Assembly: GCF_011397635.1 (NCBI RefSeq)
Contig: NC_064773.1
Location: 20,686,449-20,750,448, forward strand
From: Epinephelus fuscoguttatus
Taxonomy: Eukaryota > Chordata > Actinopteri > Perciformes > Serranidae
Length of the DNA: 64,000 nucleotides
Direction of reading: 5' to 3'
Below are positions 34,681 to 48,000 of the stretch, one piece after another. The stretch's first letter is position 1, and each line of letters begins with the position of its first letter. Under the pieces are notes generated by a model. The model was not told the origin of the DNA. It saw only the letters and a program-made list of their open reading frames with translations, and searched no databases. A program made the position numbers and the translations under genes.

Positions 34681-35426
34681 GATGCTTATAATGGGTCCAT
34701 ATGCTAAGTTACTGTACAGACACAGCGGGTCTAAAGCAGTATTTTTTCCTGTTCTAGACACTAAGTGCTGACACAGTATAGGGAGAAACACTAGAGTCAT
34801 GGCATTATTCAAACAAGTATCAGTAGTTTCTTGACTAACTAGTAAATCATGAGGTGTAATATAGGAAATGCTTATTAAGAAGAACTCAGACAATGGGCAG
34901 TTATTCCCTACAAAGACCAAATAGTCAGATGCCAACGTGTATTTTATCCAAACTAAATATTTCCCAGTAATTCTTGCTATGTCTTAATTTAAAGGGGGAT
35001 TGGCCACAAAGGACAAATGCAGTAGTTAACAGACAGAGACAAATACACATACGATATTTGTCAAATTAAAAAGAAAGTCACAGTTTCTCGTTGCGCCATT
35101 AATTTTGTGCGAAACCAGTGAGCTCAGTGAACTACATCTCCCATCTTGCACATTTACATCACCAACACTAACAATGTTAGCTACATTTATTGCTTGCTAG
35201 CTAGCTGGGTACCTTAGCTATCCAGCAACTTTTTATCAGCTGGGAGATGAGAGAATAAGCAACTGTTGCTCATGTGAGTAGCCTACATCCTGGACATTAC
35301 TTACGCAACGTTTATTGACTTGCAAAATCATCTTTAAATTGACAGATATCATATGTGTAATTCATAGCACCATTCAAGTAGGTTCAAAAACTTAATTGTC
35401 TCTTACAGTTGACTATTGTATGTAAT

Positions 35427-36022
35427 GTAACATTAGCCAGCACATGCTAACTGGTCATACCAGACCAGTTCATGTTTGCTAACATTAGCCAGCATATGCT
35501 AAGTGGTCATTCCAAACAAGTTAGTGTTTGCTAGCGTTGGTCAGCAAATGCTTACTGATCATACTAGACCAGTTAATGTTTGCTAAAGTTAGCCAACATA
35601 AGCTAACTGGTCATACTAGACTAGTAAGTGTATAACATTAGCCAGCATATGCTAAGTGGTCATACTGAGTTAGCGTTTGCTACTTTGGCCAGCAGTTAGT
35701 GTTTAAAATTAGCCAGCATATGCTAACTTGTCATACCAAACCAGTTAATGTTTGCTAACATTAGCCAGCATATGCTAAGTGGTCATAACGGACCAGTTAA
35801 TCTTTGCTTACATTAGCCAGCTTATGCTAAATGGTCATATTGGACCAGTTAATGTTTGCTAATGTTAGACAACATAAGCTAACTGGTCATACAAGACCAG
35901 TTAGTGTTAGCTAACATCAGCCAGCATATGCTAACTGGTCATACCAGACCAGTTAAAGTATTTCTGAGTCAGTGTTTGCTAACATTAGCCAACATATGCT
36001 AACTGGTCATATCAGACCAAAA
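35427..36022. repeat. 52-bp satellite array, about 11-12 units
   Basis: The TAGCCAGCATATGCTAA landmark recurs at about 35434, 35486, 35538, 35590, 35639, 35710, 35762, 35814, 35866, 35918 and 35986, mostly exactly 52 bp apart. Each unit contains the palindrome AGCATATGCT and the inverted pair AACTGGTC / GACCAGTT separated by 6 bp. Units differ by scattered substitutions and small indels. There is no coding capacity. Confidence 0.95.
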
Positions 36023-37119
36023 GAGGCTGTAGCAGCAAAACTGGGTGTGTTGGTTTGCGCTAGGGTGCATTTTATGGCTAATTAATTCAACTTTTAACTT
36101 GTATGAGGAAAATGTGTTAATTCCTCTTTCAAAAGTTTTACTCATACTTAAAATATTCACATTGAAGGGGCTGCTGACTGCTAACCGTTTTGTCCTTTAA
36201 GCGTCAAACAGAAAGCTTGACCTCCCAGGGTTCCTCTACGGCTGCCATCTTAGCATTTTGGACATGCTAATATGTAGCAGAGCTAATACAGAAATGTCTT
36301 AACCACAGTGTAACAAATTTCCAGAAAAAATAACAGGGCATGATAAAAAAGTGTTTTTTGTTTTGTTTTTTGTTTTGACTGTTTGCAAAAGAGGAATGTT
36401 GGTGTCCTCTTTAAATTCTGTCTTTGAGAGTCAAATTGCCACTTGTCTGATGTAAGAACTGACCTCTTTTGTCAAATATCAAGATACTTTTGGGGGGCAA
36501 ACCTAGCCATGTTTTCGCTGATGTTAGCTTCTGTAGGTGACTCGGGTTAATATGATGTTATGGACGCCAAGCCTTATCAATGAGGCTTGACAAATAATGA
36601 ACTCTTACATTGTACACTCCAATAAAAGGTTGACATTTACATACTTTGGTATTTTGACTTCCTTTACTTTCACAGACTGTTATAATGGACGTTTCTTTCT
36701 AACACTTTTATTTGCAGGATCCATAATTTCAAATTTTTAATTTAATTTCCTGTGAAACTATGACTTAATTTTGTGTTTAGGGTTTAATAATCTAATATTT
36801 ATAGCAGGAATCAAGTTCATATATGACTTATTAAGGAAAAGAGACACTTATCCTGGTACACAATGTGCACAGACTTTGTTGCACTTGAGTAAGGGAGCAC
36901 AATCATATCTGTCAAGTTTGTAATTTGAGTGTGTGCATCTGTTTGCCCACATGTGTGTGTGATGAATACAGGTCTCAACACCTGCAATAGACAGCCAGAC
37001 AGGGAGTTGGACAGATCTGGAAACAGCTGAGCAGAGGATTATCACACCCTTTACTGCTACCATTTCACCCACTGAACCAGGTAGAAATGAAAACTGGGTG
37101 AGTGAGGGACAAAGCATAA

Positions 37120-37120
<1 letters not shown>

Positions 37121-37167
<47 letters not shown>

Positions 37168-37189
37168 GTATGTATGTGTATGTGTGTGT
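37121..37189. repeat. (TG)n/(TATG)n microsatellite
   Basis: A TG run of about 38 bp followed by TATATGTG-type repeats. Confidence 0.95.
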
Positions 37190-37727
37190 CTGATACAACA
37201 TTCCTGACTAAAGTCCATAAAAAATACCCAGACTCAAAGAAAAGATGTAGCAACAACATATGACGTGAGGAACTAAAAGTTGCCCTTTCTAAAGTATTTT
37301 TGGAAGTCACTGCAAGAATTGACCCTATAATTAAGTGTGAGCACCACAATAAGGACTACAACAATCCTATGCCTCTACCATTTATTTTTAGTTGATGGTC
37401 CACATCAGCTGACACCACACTGACCCTGTATCAGTTCTCTCTGCCGCAGAGTTTGACAGGGATTAGTGCAGGTATGGTACTTTCCACTAGTGGGGCAGCA
37501 CAACTTGGATACAGCGCTGCCATAGAGATCCCGACCAACACATACAGTACACACATGCACATAAACAAAAGCATTTATAGAAGCAACAGAGCACTGTTTA
37601 TCTTTTGACTCTGTCGGTTCTTTCAGCCTTTACACACTGTTCAACTGCAACGAAGTAGCGGCAACAAAGGCTGACTGTAAGGTCGCCTCACCTCATCTGT
37701 GTCTCGGCAAAATAGTTGAACTTGAAC

Positions 37728-38166
37728 CATAGATTGTATAATAAACGTGGACGATATGACCAAAACAGCTCAATCGCCCTCTGATGGTCATGGGCCAAAA
37801 GTCTTCCCAAAGATGGTCTCTGCCATTTTTAGACAGTTGTTATCACGCCGATGTGTGTGGACGTGTTCATTTTGTCTGATAAGTTTGGTTTTAATTGGTT
37901 ATTTAATGCTATAAAAAGGGGGGTTGACGTCATGACTGACAGCTATGTGTGCCATTGGGTTTGCTTGCAATCAATGGCACTGATCGCAATTGATCGGATG
38001 GGTGTATGGGCGGGAACTCAATACCGCAAAGATCGCTACTGTGCAGACTCTGGCTCCAAATGATGTCACCAGCGTAAGATAGCAGCGGCCATATCCAGGA
38101 TATTTTGGGGTTTTGTACAGTGGGAGAAAGTGGAGGCAGGTGGTCCGTCTCTGTGTACAGTCTATG
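37728..38166. mobile_element. MITE with ATAGACTGTATA-like ends
   Basis: The left end CATAGATTGTATA and right end TGTACAGTCTATG are inverted repeats about 440 bp apart. The interior has no transposase. The family is common in fish, but the name is not assigned. Confidence 0.65.
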
Positions 38167-39931
38167 ATTTGAACACACCGCAAAGACAACTAGCATGTAC
38201 ATTCTGCGCCTGAATGGGGGAAATAACTTTCCAAACTAGCAGGCAGCGGTAGTCTGTATACGTCATTGAAAAAGGAAACCAGAAGACAGGGTGGATTCAA
38301 GACGCTAGTTCTCCAGTTGGCACCGCACAACACAATGTTGAGCGAACAAAGGTTATTTCCTGTGTGCTTATGAACAATAACACAATTACAAACTGTGCTA
38401 AAGAGCTCAGTAACTAAAATCTAACCATACCTAATATAAGAAGGTTGTTTTGATCCTATGCCCTCTTGACTTTCACCATTTGTTTGCTCTCCTCATTTCT
38501 GTTTCTCTTACTACTTTCTCTTACTTGATCACCATTGGGTTTCAATGGGTCCAACACTAATTCAACATGCTGAATCAGCCGAAAAACAGTGCTGGACACC
38601 ACAGGGTAACAGACTCTCACTGACAGCCCAACATTGACCAATGGCCAACTGTCGGCTTGGTGTGTCAGTCACAAGTAGAATATTAGGTAAATTACTGGTG
38701 ATATTGCCCTTTTGTGCACTTAAAGCTAGGTTTGTATTTTAAGATTGTGGCAGCTTAAGTCGAATGGCTTTAATTTGTAACACTGCATGCATAAATTAGG
38801 AAGGAATGCAAAGGTCAAAGGGTCTGAGTGGTTTGACTGAGCAGCTTCAGGGATACTCTGTAGCTCAGTGTTCAAGGAATACACGTAAACACGCGCACTT
38901 AACAATTTTGTTGTGACTCACTGACTGGTTTTACATTTCCCCATGGTGCATGAAACCCTCTGTCCATCCTGAGAATAATCTTGAATTCACTACGAGGATA
39001 ATGCAGTGACCACCCTGAGTGCAGAGACCTCATTTACAAGCAGGAAGTCTCGTCATTTTATGGTGAGTCTTTATGGACGGATCCCCCCCATTGATGGTTT
39101 GACAGATATGACAAAGTGCCGTACTTGAGTAGAGGAAGTTTTATTCTTAGGACACTTAGTCTGAGGAGTGCATTGTGCATACTGAGCTGCGGTATTTGGG
39201 ACGGCCATTGAGGAGACTGGGTTTAAACATGAGGAGTGTACCCTGCGATGGAGCTTCACTCAGTTCTGGCCAAGTCTAGCTGAAGGTTGGATTTTCCTCT
39301 TGATGCATTTTTTTTTTTTTTATGATGTACTCTATGGCACTGTCCACCATTTTTCCTTCACATACTACAGTAATGTTGTTTTGGAAAATGCCAATTTTTC
39401 AGTACCTATCTGGCACAATTTGGCACTTTATACACTTATTTTACAATGCTGAGGTTAATGAAAGGTCTTTAAAGTGGGAAATCACTTTGAAAACCTTCTG
39501 GTATAATTTGGGAAACGGTTTGCCATTATGCAATTTGTAGTTGTCTTGCTGTTGCCACCCTTGAGTCCCTGACTGTGTTGTCTGAACAGCTGCACTGTGG
39601 ATTTAGGAGTCAGGGAACTCTTCCAAGACACATAAACAAATGCAGGACCAGGATTAGAATGCTAATAGCTCACATCCCTCAGTCTTTTGCTTTCACTGTC
39701 ATCTGTCAACCCCCCCCCTCCACCCTCACATGCTCTTGGTCTCTCCTTGCCAACCTGTCACCCCTGTCTCTCAGTTTAATTTGTCTTCTTGTCTTCTTCT
39801 TTTCCCGGACTCTCCTTCCCTTTCTGTCATGACATTATGTCTCTATTGACCAACATCCCCATCTTAATTGGCTAAATCCCGCCAACCCAGAATAAATCCA
39901 GCATAGATCTACCCACTGTACCTATAGATTT

Positions 39932-41185
39932 GAAAGGGACAGTTCACTCCAAAAGCCAAAATACACATTTTTCTTCTTACCTGTAGTGCTATCTATCAGT
40001 CTAGATTGTTTTGATGTGAGTTGGCGAGTGGTTTAGATATCGGTCGTAGAGATGTCTGCCTTCTCTCGGATCTAATGGAACTAGATGGCACTCGGCTTGT
40101 GGTGCCCAAAGCACCAAACAGTACTTCTGAAAAACTCAACAACAATCATTACGTTTACATGACATTGGAGAAAATCAATTTACTTTTAGAATACATGTTT
40201 TCTGACTGAAATCATACTAAATCAAACTTCTCAAAGTCGGACTAACGCACCAAGATAATGTGATTGAGAATCAAATTACTCTCACATGTATACAGTCAAC
40301 TGGACCCTAACTGGCCTTGGTGCTCTGCGCATGGTCCGCAGTTTTCACCCTGGGCCTTGACCCAGAAGTCGAATAGCATCAAATGCATGACGGAAGAAGA
40401 AGCTGGTAACAACGTGGCGAAATCAATATCCAGAGCCGTGCATTTTTGGACGGACAATGAAATACAGGTCATGCTGTGTCAGCTAAAAGAGTTAAATATC
40501 GTATACCCATCGTAGTCAGACAAACTTTAGTCAATGAATCGATTCCAAACCCATGCTTGTATACTGGGAAAAGGACGATAGTCCAGTTAAATGGCCTAGT
40601 TGATCTATAACCGTAGCTCGACCTAACTGTGCACGTAAACATACCGAAAGTCTCTATCCAGAAATCATGACCCGGTTACTCGAGATAATCCGCAGACCTT
40701 GTTGACAGCAGTTTTATGTAGGAACTATTTTCTCTCTACCAAGCTACACCCACCAACCGATTACCACTTATCAGCACGCAATGTAAACATTTATGACATT
40801 CTCAATTCATTGAGCTGCAACGTTAGCCAGCTCAGTGGCGCTAGGTGAGCCAGCAGTAGATGCACGCTTCCAGCTGCGCAGTGATTCGGCTGGCAGGTGA
40901 CAGAAAATAGTTCCTACATGAAACTGCTCACAACAAGGTCTGTGGATTATCTTGAGTAACCAGGTCATGATTTCTGGAAAGAGACATTGCTGTTGAGTTT
41001 TTCAAATGTATTTTTGTGGTGCCAAGTGCCATCTAGTTCCATTATATTTGAGAGAGGGCGGACATCTCTTAGGGCAATATATCCAACACTCGGCAACTCA
41101 CACCAAAACAATCTAGATTGATAAACAACACTACAGGTAAGAGGAAATATATGTATTTTTGTTTTGGGGGTGAACTGGCCCTTTA
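39932..41185. mobile_element. Foldback MITE (AAAGGGACAGTTCACTCC ends), interrupted
   Basis: The left end GAAAGGGACAGTTCACTCC is mirrored by GGGTGAACTGGCCCTTTAA at the right end. The arms are long: AGATGGCACTCGGCTTGTGG on the left matches the reverse complement of the right arm near 41020. A foreign segment (40146-40645) splits the left arm. A related copy lies at 52611-53165. Confidence 0.8.
40146..40645 (+). mobile_element. Harbinger-like insertion nested in the MITE, with Myb-like ORF fragment
   Basis: The segment is absent from the right arm of the host MITE and has ACGTTTACATGACA near its left edge and TGCACGTAAACAT near its right edge, forming short inverted ends. A plus-strand frame ending at 40515 contains FWTDNEIQVMLCQLKELNI, which resembles the Myb/SANT-like domain of PIF/Harbinger elements. 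No nuclease is present. The exact edges are uncertain by several bases. Confidence 0.6.
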
Positions 41186-42044
41186 ACTTTAAGTGGATTT
41201 TTGGTGATGGTAAATTTCAGTTTAGTCTTTAAAGCAAGAAAATGAAACACATCACTGTTCATGAAAATTCATCAGTAAGACCAGTAGCTTGTGGTGGCTA
41301 ATGTTAACAAACTCTGGGTAGGTATTGACCCATAGCAGACATTCATCCTCTTTGAAGTGAATGCCTCTTCTGTGATGTCAGTGGCACTGACAGTGACTGC
41401 CTATTTTTTCTCTTGGCTTGTCATGCATTGTGAATTGTTCAAACAAAGTGCGCCAGAGCCCTGCTCTAATACGTGCTGACTGGAGTGGGCGTATTGTGAG
41501 TGTGTCGGAGTGGGAATATGCATCAGTGGTGCTTGACCAGTAAGATGACTCACTGATCAGAACAGTGGCTTCGTGCGCTTGCTATACTGCTGCATCACAG
41601 CTTGACCCTTTTCTTTCGAATGGAGCTCGTCCAGTAACCAAATAATAAGAAAACAGTTTGCATTCACTGACAAGCAGCATTGTAAACACCAAATGGCTAT
41701 ATTTAGAAATGAACACGATTCACCCAACAACAGACCATATTTACAATTTTACAAGAAAACAATGAATTAAAAAACGTATCAGTAAACAGTTCAGTCAACT
41801 CAAAATTAAAATACAAATACCATTTTCAATTATGTTTTTATACTTTAGAAAAAAACTTGTAAAGCTATTGTTGCAGTGCAAATTCCCAGTATAGTTTTCT
41901 TTTTCATGAGTAAGTATTCAGTTTTTTGCCTCCTCAGCAATCCCAACATGTTTTCATCATGTGCTTTCATCACTCCATCGTCATCATTAGGCAGATGCCC
42001 CGAATTTCCATGGCAACGAAGAGACCTCTTTTACGTCACTTGTA

Positions 42045-42071
42045 TTATCGTAGATGATGTGGGACTTCAAC
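42045..42071 (-). CDS. lmod2: lmod2 coding exon 6 (8 codons and stop)
   Basis: After a TTTATTTCCAG acceptor the frame reads VEVPHHLR and TAA, matching the human C-terminus VEVPEALR except for two residues. Phase 0 fits exon 5. It supplies the V that completes the LRR-V (LKKV-type) end of the WH2 motif. Confidence 0.9.
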   Translation of the reverse strand, partial: VEVPHHLR

Positions 42072-45000
42072 CTGGAAATAAAGATAATGCTTTGTCAGTT
42101 TTAAATACAGGCTGTTAAGTCATCCACGCTTTTTAAAGGAATATGATGGTGACAGCAGAGATGGGAATGAGAGGAATGGACTTGAATCAGTGGACGTGAC
42201 AGTAATACATCCAACCAAAAAAGGAAAAAAAATGACTTCTGAATCATGGGCACAAGAATGCAGTTTTCAAACCACATCTCTCATAAAATGGCCTCTCTCC
42301 ATTATAAGTGGTGAAGCTAATTTATAATGGGTAATTTTCTGGCTGTTGGCAGTGTACACTGGCCAGACGAATGTCTTTTCATAAAACTGGGCTGTCGAAG
42401 CTGTGGAAAGATGCAAAAATGTGGTGCCACATGACCAGAGCAAACAGAGGAAAAGAGCTGTGGCATTCGCTTTTGCTCAAAAGGTAGAAAGCCTACAACT
42501 ACCAGAATGCACTGCACTGCACCAGACCAATAAATCCTCCTGCTGGTGGATGAAATAATGCAAGTTGTTTATCTGAGGAACAATTTGGCAGCTAGCTGGA
42601 AACAAACAATCTCCTATTACAGTTAAACAGTGCACTAAAATGTGTTTCTGAAAAATGAAAGAGGCACCACAGTAAAAGATTCTTGGTTTATATTTGATCA
42701 GCACTGCTTAGTTTTACTGTGTGATCTCAGTTTTTGCCAGCCTCTATTTTCATAATACAGGAAACAGTATGGCGCCTGCTTCCTGTTTAACCTCTCTCAT
42801 ATTACAACCAAACTGTGCACTAAAATCGGGGTCTGCCATATCATCTCGTTCACGATAACACCATTATAGTTTTTAGTATCATATGAAAAATTCATATCGT
42901 GAAACTTTAGATATTTCGATTTGCTGACATATTGACGTCATACTGTTACCCACGGCAACAACAAGCATGGCTAAAAGTGAAATTATTACAGACTCTGGGG
43001 TGGTTTCAAAAAGAGAAGCAGTTTCGATAGTGTGGAATAAACGATGGTGTCATCAGACCTGGGTGTTCTGAATGTTTTATGAAATTACTATTGTATATTA
43101 ATAATGTTTAATAATAATATTTATTATTTATAGTTAATACTGTAATTGAGGAAATAGTGTAATTGTAATAGAGTAACAGAATCTCGGTTTATATTTGATT
43201 TGCACTGCCTAGTTTTACAGTTTGATTTGAGTTTAAGAGAGGCGGCTCTTTCTCTCTCGATCTGCTTCCATACTCCTTGTGTCTGTGGTGGCGGTGGGCA
43301 CGAAACTGGGAAAGTACAATCTGTAGTTCGACCAACAGCCCAAGAGCCAGAGGATTTTCGCTGGCAAGCGAGCAGCTAGATCTGGGCACTGGTTAGATGG
43401 ACAGTTCATTTACACATACTACCCACATTGTTGTGATACAAAGCTGCTTGAAAACTGGCAGAGTATCTCTTTAAATTAGATGTTCAGAATTTCATGAAAT
43501 GATCCAGTGTGTAGGATTTAGTGGGATATATTGGCAGAAATAGTATATAATATTCATAACTATGCTTTCATGAGTGTATAATCACCTGAAAATAAGGATC
43601 ATGTTTTATTACCTTAGAACCAAATACTGGCTCTAGATAGGATGATTTGCCTTTTTGCACTGACCACCATACTTCACCTACACACTAAGCACACGTGAGA
43701 AGCTTCAGTTGGTTGCAATCTGCAACTTCACCACTAGATGGCACTAAACACTCCTACACACTAGACCTTTAAAAAGTCATTTTTAAATCATGGTAGACCT
43801 TAGATTTTCGAGCTGATGCCTAGTTGCATGAGACATAGCTCCAAACAGGATTTACTTATTTAAATATGGTTTGGTCTTTTGTCCGGACTCAATCCAGCTC
43901 TTTCTTTTTCTTGTAATGTTTTGATTGGTTCTCCGCAGGCCACCTGCTTGTGAGAGCAGGATTAAATACAAAAAACAGTAAGGATGATGCTAGGTTAAAA
44001 CAGTTGAGTTTCAGAGAACACACAAAGCCCTCTGATATTTTTGACAATAGCTAGACTCTAGTTAATAATGTTTCTAAGGAACTACAATATGCAACATACC
44101 GTATTTTCCGCACTATAAGGCGCACCTAAAAGTCTTTAATTTTCTCAAAAACCGACAGTGCGCCTTATAATCCGATGCGCCTTATATATGGATCGATAAT
44201 ATTAATTATGGCTACTGTAGTCAGGGGGCGTCGCCGAAGTAACAGCGGTAAAAACGGTAAAGGGGAATTCCAGTCCCACACCACTACCGGTACGTACGGT
44301 ACCGTATTGTGAATGCACTAACTTGTTTTGGGAGTGAACGGAGTTGTCAGAACGTTGGTTTGTATTCTATTAATAAAGTTTGACTGACTGACTTATCTGA
44401 CTGTTTTGTTGACATTCCCTTTAGCGCAGCTCCATCTAGTGGATGCATAATGCAACCCCAGCCACTACAGTAGTTCCTATTCTATGCGCCTTATAATGCG
44501 GTGCAACCTATATATGAAAACAATTTTAAAATAGGCCATCCATTGAAGGTGCGCCTTATAATCCGATGCGCTTTATAGTGCAGAAAACACGGTAAATGCG
44601 GTCTCACTCCGAAGTTGTCGAAATCCGGCGCTTGGGCAGTGACTTGAGGTGTCAGACACCGACAAGAAAAGCCGTCCTTTAACGTCGACCAACACATCCA
44701 GGGTATCTTGCACGTCATATCCAGACGTGGAAAGTTCATGACCAAACATCGATATGTGACGAAGTTGGGGTGAGAATGTGTTGGACTTAAAATTTGGTCA
44801 CCAGATTTTACCAGTTTAATAGACTGTAAAAGTGGATAAAAGGTAGCTATACTGCACTAGCACCAAAGTACATCTCTGACATGTTAGTGCCATATGAACC
44901 ATCTCGGACTCTGAGGACCTCAGGGACCGGCCTCCTGCTGGTGCCCAGAGTCAGGACTAAACATGGGGAATCAGGATTCCAGTTTTATGCAGCTAAAATC

Positions 45001-48000
45001 TGGAACAGTCTTTCCGAAGATGTGAGACAGGCCTCTACTCTGACAATGTTCAAATCTAGGCTCAAAACAGCTCTATTTCACTGTGCATATGACTGAAAGG
45101 ATCTTATCTGCACTCTTCTCTTTTAAAGTTCATTTTATAATGATTATTTATGTTTTTATTTTGTATTGTGATTTTAATTGCATATTCTTGTTCTGTAAAG
45201 CACTTTGACTTACTTTGTGTACGAATTGTGCTCTACAAATAAACTTGCCTTACCTTGCCTTACTGTAACATGCATGTGTCTTAACAAGCAGTTTGTAATT
45301 TAAATTTAAGTTTTAAATGAAAATGTTTTTAACACACAAAGCTCAGCCCTAATGTGCATTTGCTTTTGGAATTTTCTCCGTCGAGGTCTTAGAAAGATCA
45401 AAACAAGCGTCAAATTGGATTTTTAAAAAGGGTGTAGCAACCCTGTACACATTTTAGGAAAGGCATGAATCCAATGAGATATAATTGTTCTTTATAAGCT
45501 CGCAAACCTGGACATCGCATCGAGTCCGTGCATGACGTCCTCAGCGGTGTCAACAGATGAAGTGTTAGCGGGCTGTTTTTGTTGGATGTGTGTTGTTGCT
45601 GCGTGCTGTGGTAACGTGTCATATCTGCCTTTATCAGAGCTGCGCTGAACAGTTTCTATAAATACTTTGTCTAAGTGGCAGGAATTTCACAGCTCGGAGA
45701 CCCTGCCATCTGAGGGCAGAGCTGATTTTCCACTTTAACAATGCAACAAGCTGTGCTAAAGCTTCAGCCAAGGTATTACTTCACTCTCCTCTCCGAGATT
45801 AGAAAAAAAATCTAAGTTCGGATGCATTCAGTTCTTTAAGAGTAAAACTGTCACACAATTATGAGATAAATGCACGCTCTCTTATTTGTTTGTCTTATTA
45901 GCTTTATTTTCCAACCTTCTTTCTTTCTCTTGATAATCTTATCTTCCTCTTCAGGGTAAGAATACTTGACTGGCTTGGCTGACATTATTATTGGCTAAAT
46001 TTTGGCTTTTCTCTCTGGCTCTGAAAACATTGTGATCGTACCACAGTGCTGGCTGGTGTTAAGCAGTCTTTTGCAGCCTACAGTACCCCAGTGAAGAGAA
46101 AAATACATACCATGACTCAGACACTGCTGACTCTGTGTCATCCTCGTCTACATTAAACTTCCTACTTGTTCAGTTTGCCTGTCGAGGCACTTAACTCAGT
46201 TTTGCATTAAATGGATTACTTGCCTGCTTGTGGAGGAGGAATGTTTTGCCACTCAGTACATTTCTACATAATCCAGCTTGAATCTGATACAGTAATTAGG
46301 GGACAACAACACTGATAACAAAACTGGGGATGCATGTCCTGAAGAAAATGCGTGTGAATGCTGAAAGCTGAAGGACATTACAAAGCATTGCTGCAAATGC
46401 AAGGCCAAAAGAGTTGGAAGTTGAAATGTAAAACTGGCACAGCATTACCTAAAGAGGCCAAGAGCTGAAATACATGGCTAGGAAGGCTGCAAGGTAAACT
46501 GTACTGTCATAGGTGGAATTTGAATTTAACTAAAAGGCTGAAAGAAGAAATGCTTTATACTTTAAAAACCAAAAAAAAACAGAAAAGGTTGAGTATAAGA
46601 ATTAATGTCAATAAAGAGCATAACATTTTGACATTTGAATGGTCTCTGTGAGGGAGCGCAGGGCACAACCTATCACGGGGTTGAACCATTCGTGCTTCCG
46701 GCCAGTTGACCACAATACCACCAAACAGTGACCCGCAAAATTCCACAGAGATTGGACGTGTGTTTTTGGCCGCCGTAAGTAAATTTCTTTGTCGTACTTG
46801 TTTTACGATTACTGCACTGTCTATGTAAGTTACCAAATCCAACCATATATAACCAATAATTGTCTTGTTGCCTAAAACATAGCACTGTTTGATTTATGCA
46901 ACCAACTCTCAGCAAGTGTTAGCTAGACTTGATCAAATTTCCAGGCGGGATTAGTTGGTAACACAGTGTTATAATAATTAAGTTTCCTATAGCACATTTT
47001 CTCTATTTTTGCAACTTCGAACTTCTGTTTAAACTGATGTCCTTAATTAAATGAGATATACTTGTGTTTTTAATTTGTCAGGTATCTTATTGACACAGTT
47101 TCACAGTCTCGTCAATATTCATACATTGGATATTCATATTTTTACATGTCAATCTAGGTTGCCCAATCTGTGTACATCTGTCGGTCCAACCGTTAAATAT
47201 CGATGATGGACTAACACATGGATACCTGTATGGATACCTATCCTTCCCCTGATGTAGATGGAGACCTATAGTATATAGATAGAATCGTATTGAATTAACT
47301 TTTCCAGCAAGTGTTACGGCTAACCCCCTGCCTGTTACAATTAACCCCACCCATGGAGCATGTTGTAACATTTCACTTCTACCACTTCTAAGTGCAAATG
47401 TGGGAGAAAGGTAAGTTCTAGAAAAAACAATCACTGTTCATTTGTGTGCCCCGCTCTCCCCTTGCTGAAAGTATCCGGACATAGTACTCAGTCAGAAATG
47501 TACAGGAAAATTATAATTACTTTGTGGCCTGTTTAAAGTTTAAATGAAGGCTACTGATAAAAGTATAGAGAGTAGAATTTCAAAGTGGCGTAAATTGAAG
47601 ATTCGAAGGTTTTTTTCAATTCACTGCAAGTACTGAATATTTGAAAAAAAAATTTTTTAATTTGATTATATTACCATCCATAAGCTTTTATTCTGAAAAT
47701 CCAGCCTTGCTGAATCAGCATTCACACAATGAGCAGCAAATTTAAACCATCAGATAAACATTTAAACATCCCCATTGTTGCACAAATCCTTTCCCTTACC
47801 CGTCTCAGGCTGCGGACGCTGCTGTTGCGAATAGACTCCATCAGCTGGTCGTGGGCCGACCTCATGGGCGTAGATGGCCTGCTGCCCTCCTCCCCTCTCT
47901 TGTCCACCGACATGGGCCTCAGTGCATTCTTGAGCTCCTTCAGGATGCTAGGTGTATCGTCTCTCTCTGACACCTTCCCCTTCTTGCCCTTCTTCCCTTT

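Larger units (their letters stand above)
36640..42044. other. Convergent intergenic region between wasl and lmod2
   Basis: No exon-like coding sequence is recognised. It contains a TG microsatellite, a MITE at 37728-38166, a larger MITE with a nested insertion at 39932-41185, and (near its right edge) the 3' UTR of lmod2, which is read leftwards from 42044. Confidence 0.7.
42072..47799. other. lmod2 intron 5 (5.7 kb)
   Basis: Bounded by GTAAGG and TTCCAG on the minus strand. It contains two MITEs (43500-43771 and 44097-44594), a LINE tail (44834-45268) and a possible alternative poly(A) site near 47690. No other coding exon was recognised. Confidence 0.85.

Noticed and set aside
35427-36022. 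CRISPR-like array
   Set aside because: The repeats are contiguous 52-bp units without unique spacers, in a vertebrate locus; it is a satellite.
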